A stretch of 64,000 nt of DNA. Origin: an uncultured bacterium (GTDB lineage Bacteria; CSSED10-310; CALFER01). The notes below the pieces were generated by a model. It saw only the letters and a program-made list of their open reading frames with translations. It was not told where the DNA came from and made no database searches. Positions 26,402 to 35,701 of the stretch are shown one piece after another. Every line of letters starts with the position of its first letter. The stretch's first letter is position 1. The translations under genes were made by a program, and so were the position numbers. The stretch is from NCBI GenBank assembly GCA_937951895.1, contig CALFER010000067.1, positions 26,276 to 90,275 of the forward strand. Direction: 5' to 3'.

Positions 26402-28420
26402 TCAATCGAACCCCAACGATCCCGGATATTGATCCCAGTACCCCACGACAGGATCGACCAGCCATGTCCGCGCGTCTGATGTCGATTCAACACTGATGCA
26501 GAGCAGACCATTTTCAGACTTCATCGCAGGAACAACGCATATCTCGCTTGAAAGGTTCGATGTTTCCGGTAATTGTCGAGTCAGGATGACATTCTGATCC
26601 GTTTCTGTCTCCCATAAAATCCGTAGTGTAACCGGTTGGAAATCGTGCTCCAGAACTCCCATTTTGAAAACAAACGGGCCCCTCGTCATTACGGCAAAGC
26701 AGATTTGCCCCGTGCCATCCAGACGATACGACGACCATGAGCTTCCCGCGATATCGACTGTGTCGAACTCGACCATTCCATCGACCGATTCCGGTATCAA
26801 ATCAGGTAAAAGATGCTCTTGATGGCTTGGATAAGAAAAGATCATGAAGTTTTCCACCATCCCAATCTGGAAGAAATGGCGATCGATCCAATGGAAAAGA
26901 TCAGGATACGCCTGCGAGAATTTGCGCACGGGAACATTATCCAAAGGTAGATCATTGATGATGAATCCAGCGATCGTGGTTTGCTTGAGGATACCGAGTA
27001 TCTGTTCAGTTCTGTTGTGTTCCATCTGTCCGGGCAGGAGCCATTCGTTCCGAAGCGGATTGGGTCTTCTCAATAGAAAATTCCAGATCGGATTGAAAGG
27101 GAAGCATACCAATGCTCCTTCGGTCGGCAGAATCCTGTCTGCGATCTCCACAGTCTTCTCGACAACTCCTCCCGTGTGAAAATCTGTCGCAACACTCAAT
27201 CGGTCGATCTCGACTCGATATGTTTCACGTTTCATCCTCCCGATTGAGCAGTATTGAACGGGATGGATGATCAGAGCGTCGACCATGAACAATCCAGCCA
27301 GAATCGACACCACAAGATAATTCAACAATCTGAATGCCATTCCCGTTGCGAACGACGAGCGAAACATCGTCGATACACATGGAATAGCGATAATCGGAAC
27401 GACTCTCAGGAAATTACCGTACCCGGCTCGCCAGATCACCAGGCCCAGAGAAAAACAAGCGATGGCATAATATGCTTGCGCGGTACCCCGAACCCGATCT
27501 CCTGCCCGTAAGTTCTTGATCCAGCAAAAGATCAACGTCGGGAATGACATGAGTATCAACGTACTTTGAAAACCCTTCCAGAATCCATTCTGAATCCAGT
27601 AATCGGCATTCCAGATCTGAGGCCATTCCAGCCCCATTCCCGGCTGCCCTGCGATCGCAATCCGGGAATACTCAAGGAAATACTCGCGAACAATGCCACA
27701 CCCTCCCAGATAATGAATCAATACCAGCCAGGGGATCGCAGGGGAAAGGAGAAGGAGCAGCAAACGAACCGCTGCCTGGATGTTCGCAGAGCGACTGCGG
27801 ATATCTGAGATGCGGGCCGGAATCAACACACCGAGAAAAAAAACGACCGCAAACACACCGACTTCGACCCTGAACCAGATGGTTAAGCCGGAAATGCATC
27901 CCGCGATGATTCCAGTTCGGATGTCGACATGTTCCAGCATCAGGAACGAGGCAAGCATGACGGATAGCAGAGAAAGCGTAAAAAAGCGGTAGTAGTAAGG
28001 GCTTGGAGCCGAGAGGAAGATGGCCAGTGTGATCAGGGCAGGAACACGACCCGATACGGTTCGGGCCAGGAAAAAAACGAGTCCACCCATGATTCCGCTG
28101 AGCAGGGAGATCAGGAATCTCGGCCCGTCAACATTCCCGTCCGACAGCAACAAACCTGCTGCGGAGATCAGATAGCGTGCCGGAGGATATGACAGAAAGT
28201 CGCGTATCGGAACGTCTCCGTCCAGGATCCTCTGGGCACCGCTCAAGAGCACGCCCTCATCCCACAGATTGACGCCGCAGTGCTGATAGCTGAGAAAGTA
28301 CAGTGAACTGAAGATGCAGGCGAGCAGGGATTCTCTGCCGTGAGATACATGCCAGTTCAAGGGGCCACATTGAGATTTCTTGACTTGAATTGGATCAGTC
28401 CCTAAGTTGTAATCTTGCAT
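26402..28420 (-). CDS. Multi-spanning GT-C-type membrane glycosyltransferase-like protein
   Basis: About 672 residues with roughly ten hydrophobic helices in the first 440 residues and a soluble C-terminal domain. After the first helix there is an acidic loop (NLWDEGVLLSGAQRILDGDVPIRDF), as in PMT/ArnT-like GT-C enzymes that take sugars from polyprenyl-phosphate carriers. It is likely an inner-membrane glycosyltransferase with a periplasmic active site. A longer start at 28453 would overlap the divergent GT2 gene; the ATG at 28420 avoids this, though neither has a good ribosome site. It is the first gene of the trio with the propeller and PilP-like genes. Confidence 0.7.
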   Translation of the reverse strand: MQDYNLGTDPIQVKKSQCGPLNWHVSHGRESLLACIFSSLYFLSYQHCGVNLWDEGVLLSGAQRILDGDVPIRDFLSYPPARYLISAAGLLLSDGNVDGPRFLISLLSGIMGGLVFFLARTVSGRVPALITLAIFLSAPSPYYYRFFTLSLLSVMLASFLMLEHVDIRTGIIAGCISGLTIWFRVEVGVFAVVFFLGVLIPARISDIRSRSANIQAAVRLLLLLLSPAIPWLVLIHYLGGCGIVREYFLEYSRIAIAGQPGMGLEWPQIWNADYWIQNGFWKGFQSTLILMSFPTLIFCWIKNLRAGDRVRGTAQAYYAIACFSLGLVIWRAGYGNFLRVVPIIAIPCVSTMFRSSFATGMAFRLLNYLVVSILAGLFMVDALIIHPVQYCSIGRMKRETYRVEIDRLSVATDFHTGGVVEKTVEIADRILPTEGALVCFPFNPIWNFLLRRPNPLRNEWLLPGQMEHNRTEQILGILKQTTIAGFIINDLPLDNVPVRKFSQAYPDLFHWIDRHFFQIGMVENFMIFSYPSHQEHLLPDLIPESVDGMVEFDTVDIAGSSWSSYRLDGTGQICFAVMTRGPFVFKMGVLEHDFQPVTLRILWETETDQNVILTRQLPETSNLSSEICVVPAMKSENGLLCISVESTSDARTWLVDPVVGYWDQYPGSLGFD

Positions 28421-28436
28421 CCGGGAGGTCTTTCGA

Positions 28437-29315
28437 TTGATCAGCGTGATCATTGTGAATTATAAGGTAGCGGAATTATTGGTCAATGCCATCGAGTCGG
28501 TTTATCGATCAACCGCCACCGATGCTCTGGAAGTCATCGTTATCGACAATCACTCCGAGGACGATTCCAGGTATCGAGTGACCCAGCGCTTTGATCAGGT
28601 CGTCTGGATTCAGAATCAGGAAAACATGGGGTTTGCCCACGCAGTCAACCAGGGGCTGAGACTCGCCCAAGGAGATACACTCGTTCTGCTCAACCCGGAT
28701 TCCATCCTCGATCCCGAATGTTTGGATCAACTGCGGATCTGTTTGGGATCGGATCCCCAGATCGGCATAGCGGGTGGCCGCATCCTCAACCCGGACGGAT
28801 CGATTCAGAAGCAATGCCGACGAAACATTCCGACGTTGAGAAGCGCATTTTTCAGATTGACTTTATTATCTGATCTGTTTCCATCTCTGCAGCTCGCGCA
28901 CGAATATGAAATCGATCGAATCGACGATCAGTCTGTTTCAGATGTCGGGGCGGTGTCAGGTTCGTTGATGGTGTTCTCCCGTCGACTTCTCCATGACATC
29001 GGGTTTCTCGATGATACATTCTTTCTATTCGGAGAGGATCTTGATTACTGCCTTCGAGCGAGAAATGCCGGATATCGAGTCGTGTATTGCCCGTATGCAT
29101 CGGCCACACACCTCAGAGGAGAGAGCAGGAAAAAGAGGCCGTTCAGAACGCTGTGGCATACCCATCACGCCATGTCGCTGTTCTACAGGAAGCACTTTCG
29201 AGATACGCATCCTTTCCCGATTCGGACTGCGGTTCGGCTGGGGATCTGGTGCCGCTGGATCGTATTGACGATTGCTGAAGGCATCCGAGTGCCAATTTCA
29301 GGCCATACGAGGTAG
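28437..29315 (+). CDS. GT2 glycosyltransferase, rhamnosyltransferase-like
   Basis: A 292-residue GT-A enzyme: MISVIIVNYKVAELL opening, VIVIDNHSEDDS, NMGFAHAVNQGLR, the metal-site region LLNPDS, an acceptor region GAVSGSLMVFSR, and FFLFGEDLDYCLRARNAGYRV typical of WbbL-type dTDP-rhamnosyl transferases. A C-terminal hydrophobic stretch may associate with the membrane. The start is TTG with GGGAGG 8 nt upstream. It probably adds a sugar to a lipid-linked oligosaccharide begun by the next gene's product. Confidence 0.87.
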   Translation: MISVIIVNYKVAELLVNAIESVYRSTATDALEVIVIDNHSEDDSRYRVTQRFDQVVWIQNQENMGFAHAVNQGLRLAQGDTLVLLNPDSILDPECLDQLRICLGSDPQIGIAGGRILNPDGSIQKQCRRNIPTLRSAFFRLTLLSDLFPSLQLAHEYEIDRIDDQSVSDVGAVSGSLMVFSRRLLHDIGFLDDTFFLFGEDLDYCLRARNAGYRVVYCPYASATHLRGESRKKRPFRTLWHTHHAMSLFYRKHFRDTHPFPIRTAVRLGIWCRWIVLTIAEGIRVPISGHTR

Positions 29316-29319
29316 AAGG

Positions 29320-30714
29320 TTGACCAACCCACAGCTTTTCAGAAAGTCCATTCGCGTTCTTCTCGTTCTGGGCGATCTGCTTTCAGTTCCCATTTTTTAC
29401 TATTTTTCTTACTGGATCCGCTCAAAAACAAACCTGATGTTTTTCGATGAAAAAATGCCGTTGGATCGTTTCAATTGGATCACGCACCATCTGGGTATCT
29501 TTATCGTAGTTCATATTGCCTTGATTTACTTCCATGGTTTATACGATCGATTCTACAATTTAAAAAACAGCGAGATCATCAGTCGATCACTGCGCTCAGT
29601 GTCGATTGAAATCCTGATCCTGGTGGCGATCTACTTCTTCAGGCAGGACATCTTTTTTCCAAGGTCGGTTCTGATCCTTCTATGGCTGTTCAATTCCGTC
29701 TTCACTGCATCATGGCACATGGTTCTCACCCATGTGTATTCAGGTCGAATTCCTGAGCGCAACCTGCTGATCGTGGGCACTAACAGTTCCTCCATGGGGC
29801 TTGTAAAGGAAGTTCAAAGACTCCCGACATACGGGTTGAAAATCATTGGATTCCTCGATGATCACCCGGATGGTGTGCGTGAGCGGGATTTCTTCGGATA
29901 TCCGATTTTGGGCAGCCGAGATGACCTGCTTCGGATCGTTGACGAATATCGCGTTCAGGAGGTAGTTATTTCCTCAGAGAGTTCCTGGCAGGATGCCCTG
30001 ATTGACAAGATCGCCCGTTTGGATCAAGTCCCTGCCAGGATTTCCATCATACCGACCTGTTATGAGATTCTCATCGGGCGTATCAATCATCTCCGAATCT
30101 ATGACATCCCGCTGATCGAAGTGATCAAGCAGCCAGTCGTGCCGATCGGGAAGCGCCTGACTGACATCATTCTCGCGATGCTGCTGCTCCTTCCCAGTCT
30201 TCCCATCATCGCGGTCGCTGCGATTCTGATCAAGATGACGTCGAAAGGACCGATTTTCTACCGACAGGAGCGATATGGAAAGAACCGTTCGGTGTTCACG
30301 ATCGTCAAATTCCGCACACTGATTGACGGTGCGGAGGACGCATGCGGTCCTGTACTGACGCGAGATGAAGATGCGCGTATCACTCCGGTCGGCCGCATCC
30401 TTCGGAAATACAGGATCGATGAACTGCCGCAATTGTTTAACATTTTGAAGGGGCAGATGAGTTTTGTGGGGCCGCGGCCCGAGCGCCCTTATTTTGTGGA
30501 TCAGTTTATCTTCTCGATTCCGGGTTATGGTGAGCGATTTAAGGCCTTACCGGGATTGACAGGTCTGGCTCAGGTCAATGGCGGGTATGCAACGACTCCG
30601 GAAAACAAACTGAAGTATGATTTGGCATACATCTACAATCAGTCGGTCTATTTAGATGTTCGGATACTTGTCGAGACGATCAAAGTCATTTTAACCGGAC
30701 AGGTGACTCCCTGA
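29320..30714 (+). CDS. Polyprenyl glycosylphosphotransferase (WbaP/WcaJ-type initiating sugar transferase)
   Basis: A 464-residue membrane protein: four N-terminal helices, a CoA-binding-3/Rossmann segment (RNLLIVGTNSS, about 145-285), one more helix (about 292-312) and the catalytic bacterial sugar transferase domain with KRLTDI, GPIFYRQERYGKN, KFRTL, RKYRIDELPQLFNILKG and MSFVGPRPE. It transfers a sugar-1-phosphate to undecaprenyl phosphate, starting repeat-unit synthesis. The start is taken as TTG at 29320, since a longer frame overlaps the upstream GT2 by 44 nt; GAGGT is 7 nt before the TTG. It is coupled with the upstream rhamnosyltransferase-like gene. Confidence 0.92.
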   Translation: MTNPQLFRKSIRVLLVLGDLLSVPIFYYFSYWIRSKTNLMFFDEKMPLDRFNWITHHLGIFIVVHIALIYFHGLYDRFYNLKNSEIISRSLRSVSIEILILVAIYFFRQDIFFPRSVLILLWLFNSVFTASWHMVLTHVYSGRIPERNLLIVGTNSSSMGLVKEVQRLPTYGLKIIGFLDDHPDGVRERDFFGYPILGSRDDLLRIVDEYRVQEVVISSESSWQDALIDKIARLDQVPARISIIPTCYEILIGRINHLRIYDIPLIEVIKQPVVPIGKRLTDIILAMLLLLPSLPIIAVAAILIKMTSKGPIFYRQERYGKNRSVFTIVKFRTLIDGAEDACGPVLTRDEDARITPVGRILRKYRIDELPQLFNILKGQMSFVGPRPERPYFVDQFIFSIPGYGERFKALPGLTGLAQVNGGYATTPENKLKYDLAYIYNQSVYLDVRILVETIKVILTGQVTP

Positions 30715-30738
30715 ATCGGCCCGGTTCAACCTGAAATT

Positions 30739-31665
30739 TTACAACAGCAGGATTTCACACAGGATACCGGCAATCTCATCACAAGGAACCTGTGGCAAGT
30801 ATTTTGACGTGATCGGTTCGAGGCCGAAAACGGATGGGTTTTCCAATATATGTTGGATGGCGAGAATGGATGAGACAAAGAAATGCGTTGTTTTCGGTAT
30901 CAGCTGTTTTTCGGCAATCGCCCAAAAATCCCTCGTTTTTGATCTCTCAATCGCGTCGGCTATACAGAATTCGCCTGCATTGTATGCAGCCATGGCAAGG
31001 GTCCAATCGCCGAACCGGCTGTAGAGGTATTCGAGCGCATCCAGAGCTGCATCGGTCGACTTTTCGGGATCAAATCGCTCATCTCTTCCTGATTTGACCT
31101 GGAGTCCGAATTGCCGGGCAAACGAGGGTGCGAGTTGCCAGAGCCCGACATTGACTCCGAGGTTGTTCGCTCGGGCATGATAGCTGCTTTCGAGCAATGG
31201 TATCCAAGCGAGTTCGGCAGGTAATCCCCGATCGATGATCTTCTGTTGGATCATCGGGATAAACACCTCTCCCCTGTCCAATCTTCGAAGCAGATCGCGT
31301 TTCCCGCGTTCAGAATAGAAGTTAATCCGTCTTTGAACTTGATCCGGCAGTTGTCTCAGGATCGACTCTCTATCCCGATCCGATCCGTCGATAATACTGA
31401 GGGGGTGTTGTTGTTTCAGCAGATCTCTGTACAGGGCATTGGGAACATCTTCTTGTTGGAACTCCGAACCCGTTCCGATTGGCGATCGGATCCGGGTCAT
31501 CGCCAGGCGTGCGATCAGTTGCGCACTCCGCTCCTGATGGAGCTGCAATCGCTCATGCGTCTCAATACACTTGCATGTTTTACTCACGCTGAGTTGCACA
31601 TGGCTGACAGGCAAAGAAAACGTCGAGATCAGAGTGATGTTGGCAAACAACAGGCGGGTCGACAA
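30739..31665 (-). CDS. Lytic murein transglycosylase, MltD/Slt-type domain
   Basis: About 308 residues: a likely signal peptide (STRLLFANITLISTFSLPVSH), an N-terminal helical part, and an SLT domain with the catalytic Glu in PLLESSYHARA, followed by GVNVGLWQLAPSFARQFGL and AMAAYNAGE. It cleaves peptidoglycan to form 1,6-anhydromuramic ends. The start is uncertain: TTG at 31665 places a signal peptide at the N-terminus and clears dnaA, whereas an ATG at 31734 would overlap dnaA by 53 nt and give a long pre-sequence. No LysM repeats are present, unlike canonical MltD. Confidence 0.8.
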   Translation of the reverse strand: MSTRLLFANITLISTFSLPVSHVQLSVSKTCKCIETHERLQLHQERSAQLIARLAMTRIRSPIGTGSEFQQEDVPNALYRDLLKQQHPLSIIDGSDRDRESILRQLPDQVQRRINFYSERGKRDLLRRLDRGEVFIPMIQQKIIDRGLPAELAWIPLLESSYHARANNLGVNVGLWQLAPSFARQFGLQVKSGRDERFDPEKSTDAALDALEYLYSRFGDWTLAMAAYNAGEFCIADAIERSKTRDFWAIAEKQLIPKTTHFFVSSILAIQHILENPSVFGLEPITSKYLPQVPCDEIAGILCEILLL

Positions 31666-31681
31666 GCGCTGTATGATACGG

Positions 31682-33061
31682 TCAATCCTGGAGCATACCC
31701 TTGAGTAAATTGACCTGGGTTCGAATCTCTGCATCGGCAACCATGTCCATTTCAACCTTGCGGCAGGCATGAATGACGGTGGTATGATTCCTTCCGCCAA
31801 ATTTTTTCCCGATCTCCGAGAGTGACTGATTTGTGAATTCCCGGCATAAATACATGGCGATCTGCCTGGGGATGGAGACGTCCTGGGTTCTGCCTTTTGC
31901 CCTCAGTGCCGAAGTCTTGATGTCATAGTATTGAGCGACCTGTTTTTGGACAGCCTCAATCGTCAGGGTTTGATCGTTATCCGAAACATATTGGCGCAGA
32001 CTCTCCCAGGCGGCATCCATATCGATTTTTGCTCCGGTCAGGGATGAGCGTGCAGTGAGATTGACCAATGAGCCCTCGAGTTCGCGAATGTTTGATTTTA
32101 CTTTGGAAGCGATGAACAACGCGATGTCATTGGAGAGAGGCAATCCCATCTCATCCGCTTTTTTCTGAAGGATCGCCACTTTCGTTTCGAGAGTCGGAGG
32201 TTGGATGTCCGCGATCAAACCTGCTTCAAAACGGGATCGGATGCGTTCTTCCAGATTGGAGATGGAACGAGGGGGTTGATCCGAAGTAATGATGATCTGT
32301 TTATGGGCTCCGTACAGGGTGTTGAACGTATGAAAGAATTCGGAGACGGTTGAATCCTTACCCGCGATGAATTGAATATCATCAATCATCAGCACATCCA
32401 CACTCCGATACTTCGATCGGAATTCAGCCATCTTTTCATAGCGGATGTGACTGATCATTTCATTCGTGAACTGCTCCGATTGAACGTACAAGACGCGGGC
32501 TTCAGGGTTTTTCCTGAGTATCGTGTTTCCGATGGCGTGCATGAGATGTGTTTTCCCCAGCCCGACACCGCCATGGAGGAACAATGGGTTGTATGAACCG
32601 GATGGTTTGTCGGCAACCGCCTGAGCAGCGGCATGTGCGAACTGGTTGGAAGGTCCCACGATGAAACGCTCAAATGTATAATGTGGTTGAAGTGAATTCG
32701 TGACATACCGGCTTAACTCGGACACCGCAGTTTGCCCCGTCGGGCTGGCTCCTGAATCCGGTGAAATGCCGGATCCTGAAGTAAACAAGGGCAACGATTC
32801 ATCAGTTTTATCCGGTGCGACCTGATAGATGATTTCCATCCGTTGCTGCGCGATTTCTTCGACAATTTCCTGAATTTTCGTGGAATACTTCTCCTGGAGA
32901 AGCTGCTTGTAGAGGTGACCAGGGACTTCGACGACCAGGCTGTTATTGGTGCTTGAGAGTTGGGATGTCTGCTTGAACCAGGTTTCAAACACCTGGCGAC
33001 TGACCACTTTCCGCATGCTTTTTAAAACACTCGCCCACAAATCCCCAGAACCTGTCTTCAC
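31682..33061 (-). CDS. dnaA: Chromosomal replication initiator DnaA
   Basis: A 459-residue initiator with all four domains. Domain I opens with DLWASVLKSMRKVVSRQVFETWF. The AAA+ core has Walker A GGVGLGKTHLMHAIG (about 163) and VDVLMIDDIQFIAGK. The C-terminal DNA-binding domain has RQIAMYLCREF and FGGRNHTTVIHACRKVE. The start is GTG; an overlapping ATG is out of frame and followed by a stop. GAGAGGA lies about 6 nt upstream. The usual neighbours dnaN, recF and gyrB are absent and no DnaA-box cluster was seen, so this is probably not the origin locus. Confidence 0.96.
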   Translation of the reverse strand: MKTGSGDLWASVLKSMRKVVSRQVFETWFKQTSQLSSTNNSLVVEVPGHLYKQLLQEKYSTKIQEIVEEIAQQRMEIIYQVAPDKTDESLPLFTSGSGISPDSGASPTGQTAVSELSRYVTNSLQPHYTFERFIVGPSNQFAHAAAQAVADKPSGSYNPLFLHGGVGLGKTHLMHAIGNTILRKNPEARVLYVQSEQFTNEMISHIRYEKMAEFRSKYRSVDVLMIDDIQFIAGKDSTVSEFFHTFNTLYGAHKQIIITSDQPPRSISNLEERIRSRFEAGLIADIQPPTLETKVAILQKKADEMGLPLSNDIALFIASKVKSNIRELEGSLVNLTARSSLTGAKIDMDAAWESLRQYVSDNDQTLTIEAVQKQVAQYYDIKTSALRAKGRTQDVSIPRQIAMYLCREFTNQSLSEIGKKFGGRNHTTVIHACRKVEMDMVADAEIRTQVNLLKGMLQD

Positions 33062-33136
33062 ATCATCCTCTCAATCGGAGCCGAACATACCGGATCTCAG
33101 ATCTGGAAAACCATTCCCTCATCCGAGCGAGATCGG

Positions 33137-33166
33137 ATTCTAACATCCTGTTGTTTTGCGAGTCAA
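33137..33166 (-). promoter_or_regulatory. Candidate sigma-70 promoter of dnaA
   Basis: On the minus strand TTGACT (33166-33161) and TAGAAT (33142-33137) are 18 nt apart, about 75 nt upstream of the dnaA GTG. It lies in the only sizeable gap between ligA and dnaA. Confidence 0.55.
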
Positions 33167-33185
33167 CGCAAGCGGCTGCATTTGT

Positions 33186-35210
33186 TCAAGCACCAGATCC
33201 GTTTCGCATGGCCAGGTCGATGAACTCCTGTTCAGAGAGTACTGTCAATCCCAATCTGACAGCTTCGTCGTATTTACTACCGGGATCAGCTCCCACGACG
33301 ATGAAGTCCACATGCCTGCTGACGGATGAAAGCACACGTCCTCCAGATTTTTCCACGATATTCTTGGCCGCTGATCGCGAGAATCGATTCATCGTTCCCG
33401 TAAAGACAAACGCTTTACCTGCCAGCATCCCTGAAATTGCAGCTCCTTCAATCTCGAGGATTCTGACGCCATTGGTTTTCAGGGCTTCGATCTGCATCCG
33501 GTTCTCGGAGTTCTGGAAATAATCCCACACGGACTGAGCCGATTCGGGTCCCAGAGTGTCAATCGTCTGCAGGTCAAGAGGAGTCGCATTCATGACCGCA
33601 TCCAGGGATCGAAAATGGGTTGCCAGTAACTTAGCCGACTTCTCGCCGATTCTGCGAATTCCCAATGCAAAAATGAATCGATCGAGCGTGATTTGCTTCG
33701 ATCCGTCGATCTGTTCGATCAGCTTCTGCGCTGATTTCAGTCCCTGGCGTTCGAGTGCAACAACGTCCTGAACGGTCAATGCAAAGAGGTCCGCCGGTCT
33801 CTCGACAACTGCCTTCCCGAGAAGTTGTGCAATCAATTTATCTCCCAATCCCTCGATATCGAATCCACCTTTTGAAGCGAAGTGTGCCAATCGTTCCTCA
33901 CGCTGCGCGGGACAACTATAATTCGGGCATCGGAGAGCAATCGCATCATCTTCTTTCTTGACTGCAGTCAGGCATACGGGGCATTGAGTCGGTTCCGGAG
34001 GCACAATCTCATCACCTGTCCGACTTTCCCGCACAGGACCCAACACCTCCGGGATCACGTCACCGGCTCGCTGAACCCATACATAATCCCCAAGTCTGAT
34101 ATCCTTCTTTCTGATTTCGTCCAGGTTGTGAAGTGTTGCCCGTCTGATTTCCACACCGGCAACCGACACCGGTTCCAGGCACGCAACCGGGGTCAGAACT
34201 CCGCTGCGACCGACCTGCCAGATGATCTCGAGCAACCGGGTGGATACTTGTTGGGGAGCGAACTTGCCAGCAATCGCATATCGGGGACTGCGCGTCGTTT
34301 CCCCCAAGATCCTCCAATGCACCAGATCATTGATCTTCACAACGATTCCATCAATGTCGTACGGCAACTTTTCCCGCAGCGATTCCAACTGCTGATATCG
34401 CGCGACGACTGCTTCAATCCCATGACATAAAAATCTGTTCGGGTTCACGGGCAACCCGATCGATTGAATGAAATCCAACACGTCCCAATGCGTGTTTTTT
34501 CCCGATAAATGGGGGTCGGCGACCCCGTAACAGAACAGACTCAAACCGCGTGATGCCGTGATCGCAGGATCGAGCTGCCGTAACGAACCGGCAGCCGCGT
34601 TTCTCGGGTTGGCAAACAATGCTTCCCCCGCGGCACGACGCGCTTCATTCAAGGCATTGAATCGTTCATGCGTCAGCAGTACTTCACCACGGAGTTCGAT
34701 GCGATGATGCATGGGATCGACGCCGGCAAGTCTCAAGGGAATCGATGGAATCGTCCGCAGATTGAGCGTGACGTTTTCTCCTTCAATACCGTTTCCGCGC
34801 GTCGATCCCGTCGTGAACACGCCGTCTTCATAGATCAACTCCACCGCAAGACCATCGAGTTTCAATTCAACGATGTATTCAACGGGGCATTCGGAGTTCA
34901 GCAGCTTCTTGACACGAAGGTCGAACTCTCTGAGTTCATTTTCGTTCATCGCGTTGTCGAGGCTGATCATGGGGATCCGATGTCGCACAATGCCCAATTC
35001 GGTCTGTGGAGAGGCTCCGACCCGCTGTGTCGGTGAAAATGGTGATCTCAGTTCAGGGAATCGGCGTTCGAGTTCGATCAACTCCCGGAAGAGCTGATCG
35101 TACTGCGCATCGGCAATGATCGGTGCATTGTCCACATAATACCGCCGATTATGTGCTTCGATCTCATGCACGAGTTCGGCAATGCGCCTCGAAGCAGATT
35201 CAGTATTCAT
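33186..35210 (-). CDS. ligA: NAD+-dependent DNA ligase
   Basis: A 674-residue ligase: N-terminal Ia domain (NRRYYVDNAPIIADAQYD), adenylated lysine K117 in VELKLDGLA, OB fold, Cys4 zinc finger (CPVC and CPNYSCP), helix-hairpin-helix repeats and a C-terminal BRCT domain (GKAFVFTGTMNRFSRSAAKNIVEKSGG). It seals nicks in replication and repair. The ATG at 35210 overlaps the coaD stop as ATGA, which argues against a longer in-frame start 45 nt upstream. Confidence 0.96.
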   Translation of the reverse strand: MNTESASRRIAELVHEIEAHNRRYYVDNAPIIADAQYDQLFRELIELERRFPELRSPFSPTQRVGASPQTELGIVRHRIPMISLDNAMNENELREFDLRVKKLLNSECPVEYIVELKLDGLAVELIYEDGVFTTGSTRGNGIEGENVTLNLRTIPSIPLRLAGVDPMHHRIELRGEVLLTHERFNALNEARRAAGEALFANPRNAAAGSLRQLDPAITASRGLSLFCYGVADPHLSGKNTHWDVLDFIQSIGLPVNPNRFLCHGIEAVVARYQQLESLREKLPYDIDGIVVKINDLVHWRILGETTRSPRYAIAGKFAPQQVSTRLLEIIWQVGRSGVLTPVACLEPVSVAGVEIRRATLHNLDEIRKKDIRLGDYVWVQRAGDVIPEVLGPVRESRTGDEIVPPEPTQCPVCLTAVKKEDDAIALRCPNYSCPAQREERLAHFASKGGFDIEGLGDKLIAQLLGKAVVERPADLFALTVQDVVALERQGLKSAQKLIEQIDGSKQITLDRFIFALGIRRIGEKSAKLLATHFRSLDAVMNATPLDLQTIDTLGPESAQSVWDYFQNSENRMQIEALKTNGVRILEIEGAAISGMLAGKAFVFTGTMNRFSRSAAKNIVEKSGGRVLSSVSRHVDFIVVGADPGSKYDEAVRLGLTVLSEQEFIDLAMRNGSGA

Positions 35211-35698
35211 TCCTGCATCCTCGACATCTTTTTCATCAACATGGAGAGTGCGCAATCCGGTACGAGACCAGCGACGTTACCACCCAGGGCTGCGATTTCC
35301 TTCACGAGGCCCGAACTGAGATAGGTCAGGTCGGCGCAGGCCATAAGGTAAACAGTATTGATCGATGGTTTCAGGCGACGATTCATCAGTGATAACTGAA
35401 ATTCAAATTCAAAATCCGATACCGCTCTCAACCCTCTCAGAATCACGTCGGCATCAATCCGATCCGCATACTCGACAAGAAGACCGTCGAACGAATCGAT
35501 CGCAATAACGCGCGGCATGTCGCGGGTTGCTTCTCGAATCATACCGATACGCTCAGCCGCTGAAAACAAAGGTGTTTTTGATGGATTACTCAGCACGGCA
35601 ACCGTCAGTCGATCAAAAATCTGGCATCCTCGATGAATGATATCGAGATGCCCGTTCGTAATAGGGTCGAATGACCCTGGATACACCGCATGATGCAT
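35207..35698 (-). CDS. coaD: Phosphopantetheine adenylyltransferase
   Basis: A 163-residue nucleotidyltransferase with the HxGH-type signature YPGSFDPITNGHLDII (TNGH at 14-17), NPSKTPLFSAAERIGMI and RGLRAVSDFEFEFQ. It makes dephospho-CoA, the penultimate step of CoA synthesis. It follows rsmD by 3 nt; the rsmD-coaD pair is widely conserved in bacteria. Confidence 0.96.
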   Translation of the reverse strand: MHHAVYPGSFDPITNGHLDIIHRGCQIFDRLTVAVLSNPSKTPLFSAAERIGMIREATRDMPRVIAIDSFDGLLVEYADRIDADVILRGLRAVSDFEFEFQLSLMNRRLKPSINTVYLMACADLTYLSSGLVKEIAALGGNVAGLVPDCALSMLMKKMSRMQE

Positions 35699-35701
35699 GA
35701 G

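Noticed and set aside
33062..33185. Replication origin next to dnaA
   Set aside because: Only 124 nt are non-coding and no DnaA boxes or AT-rich unwinding stretch are seen; a simple promoter explains the region.
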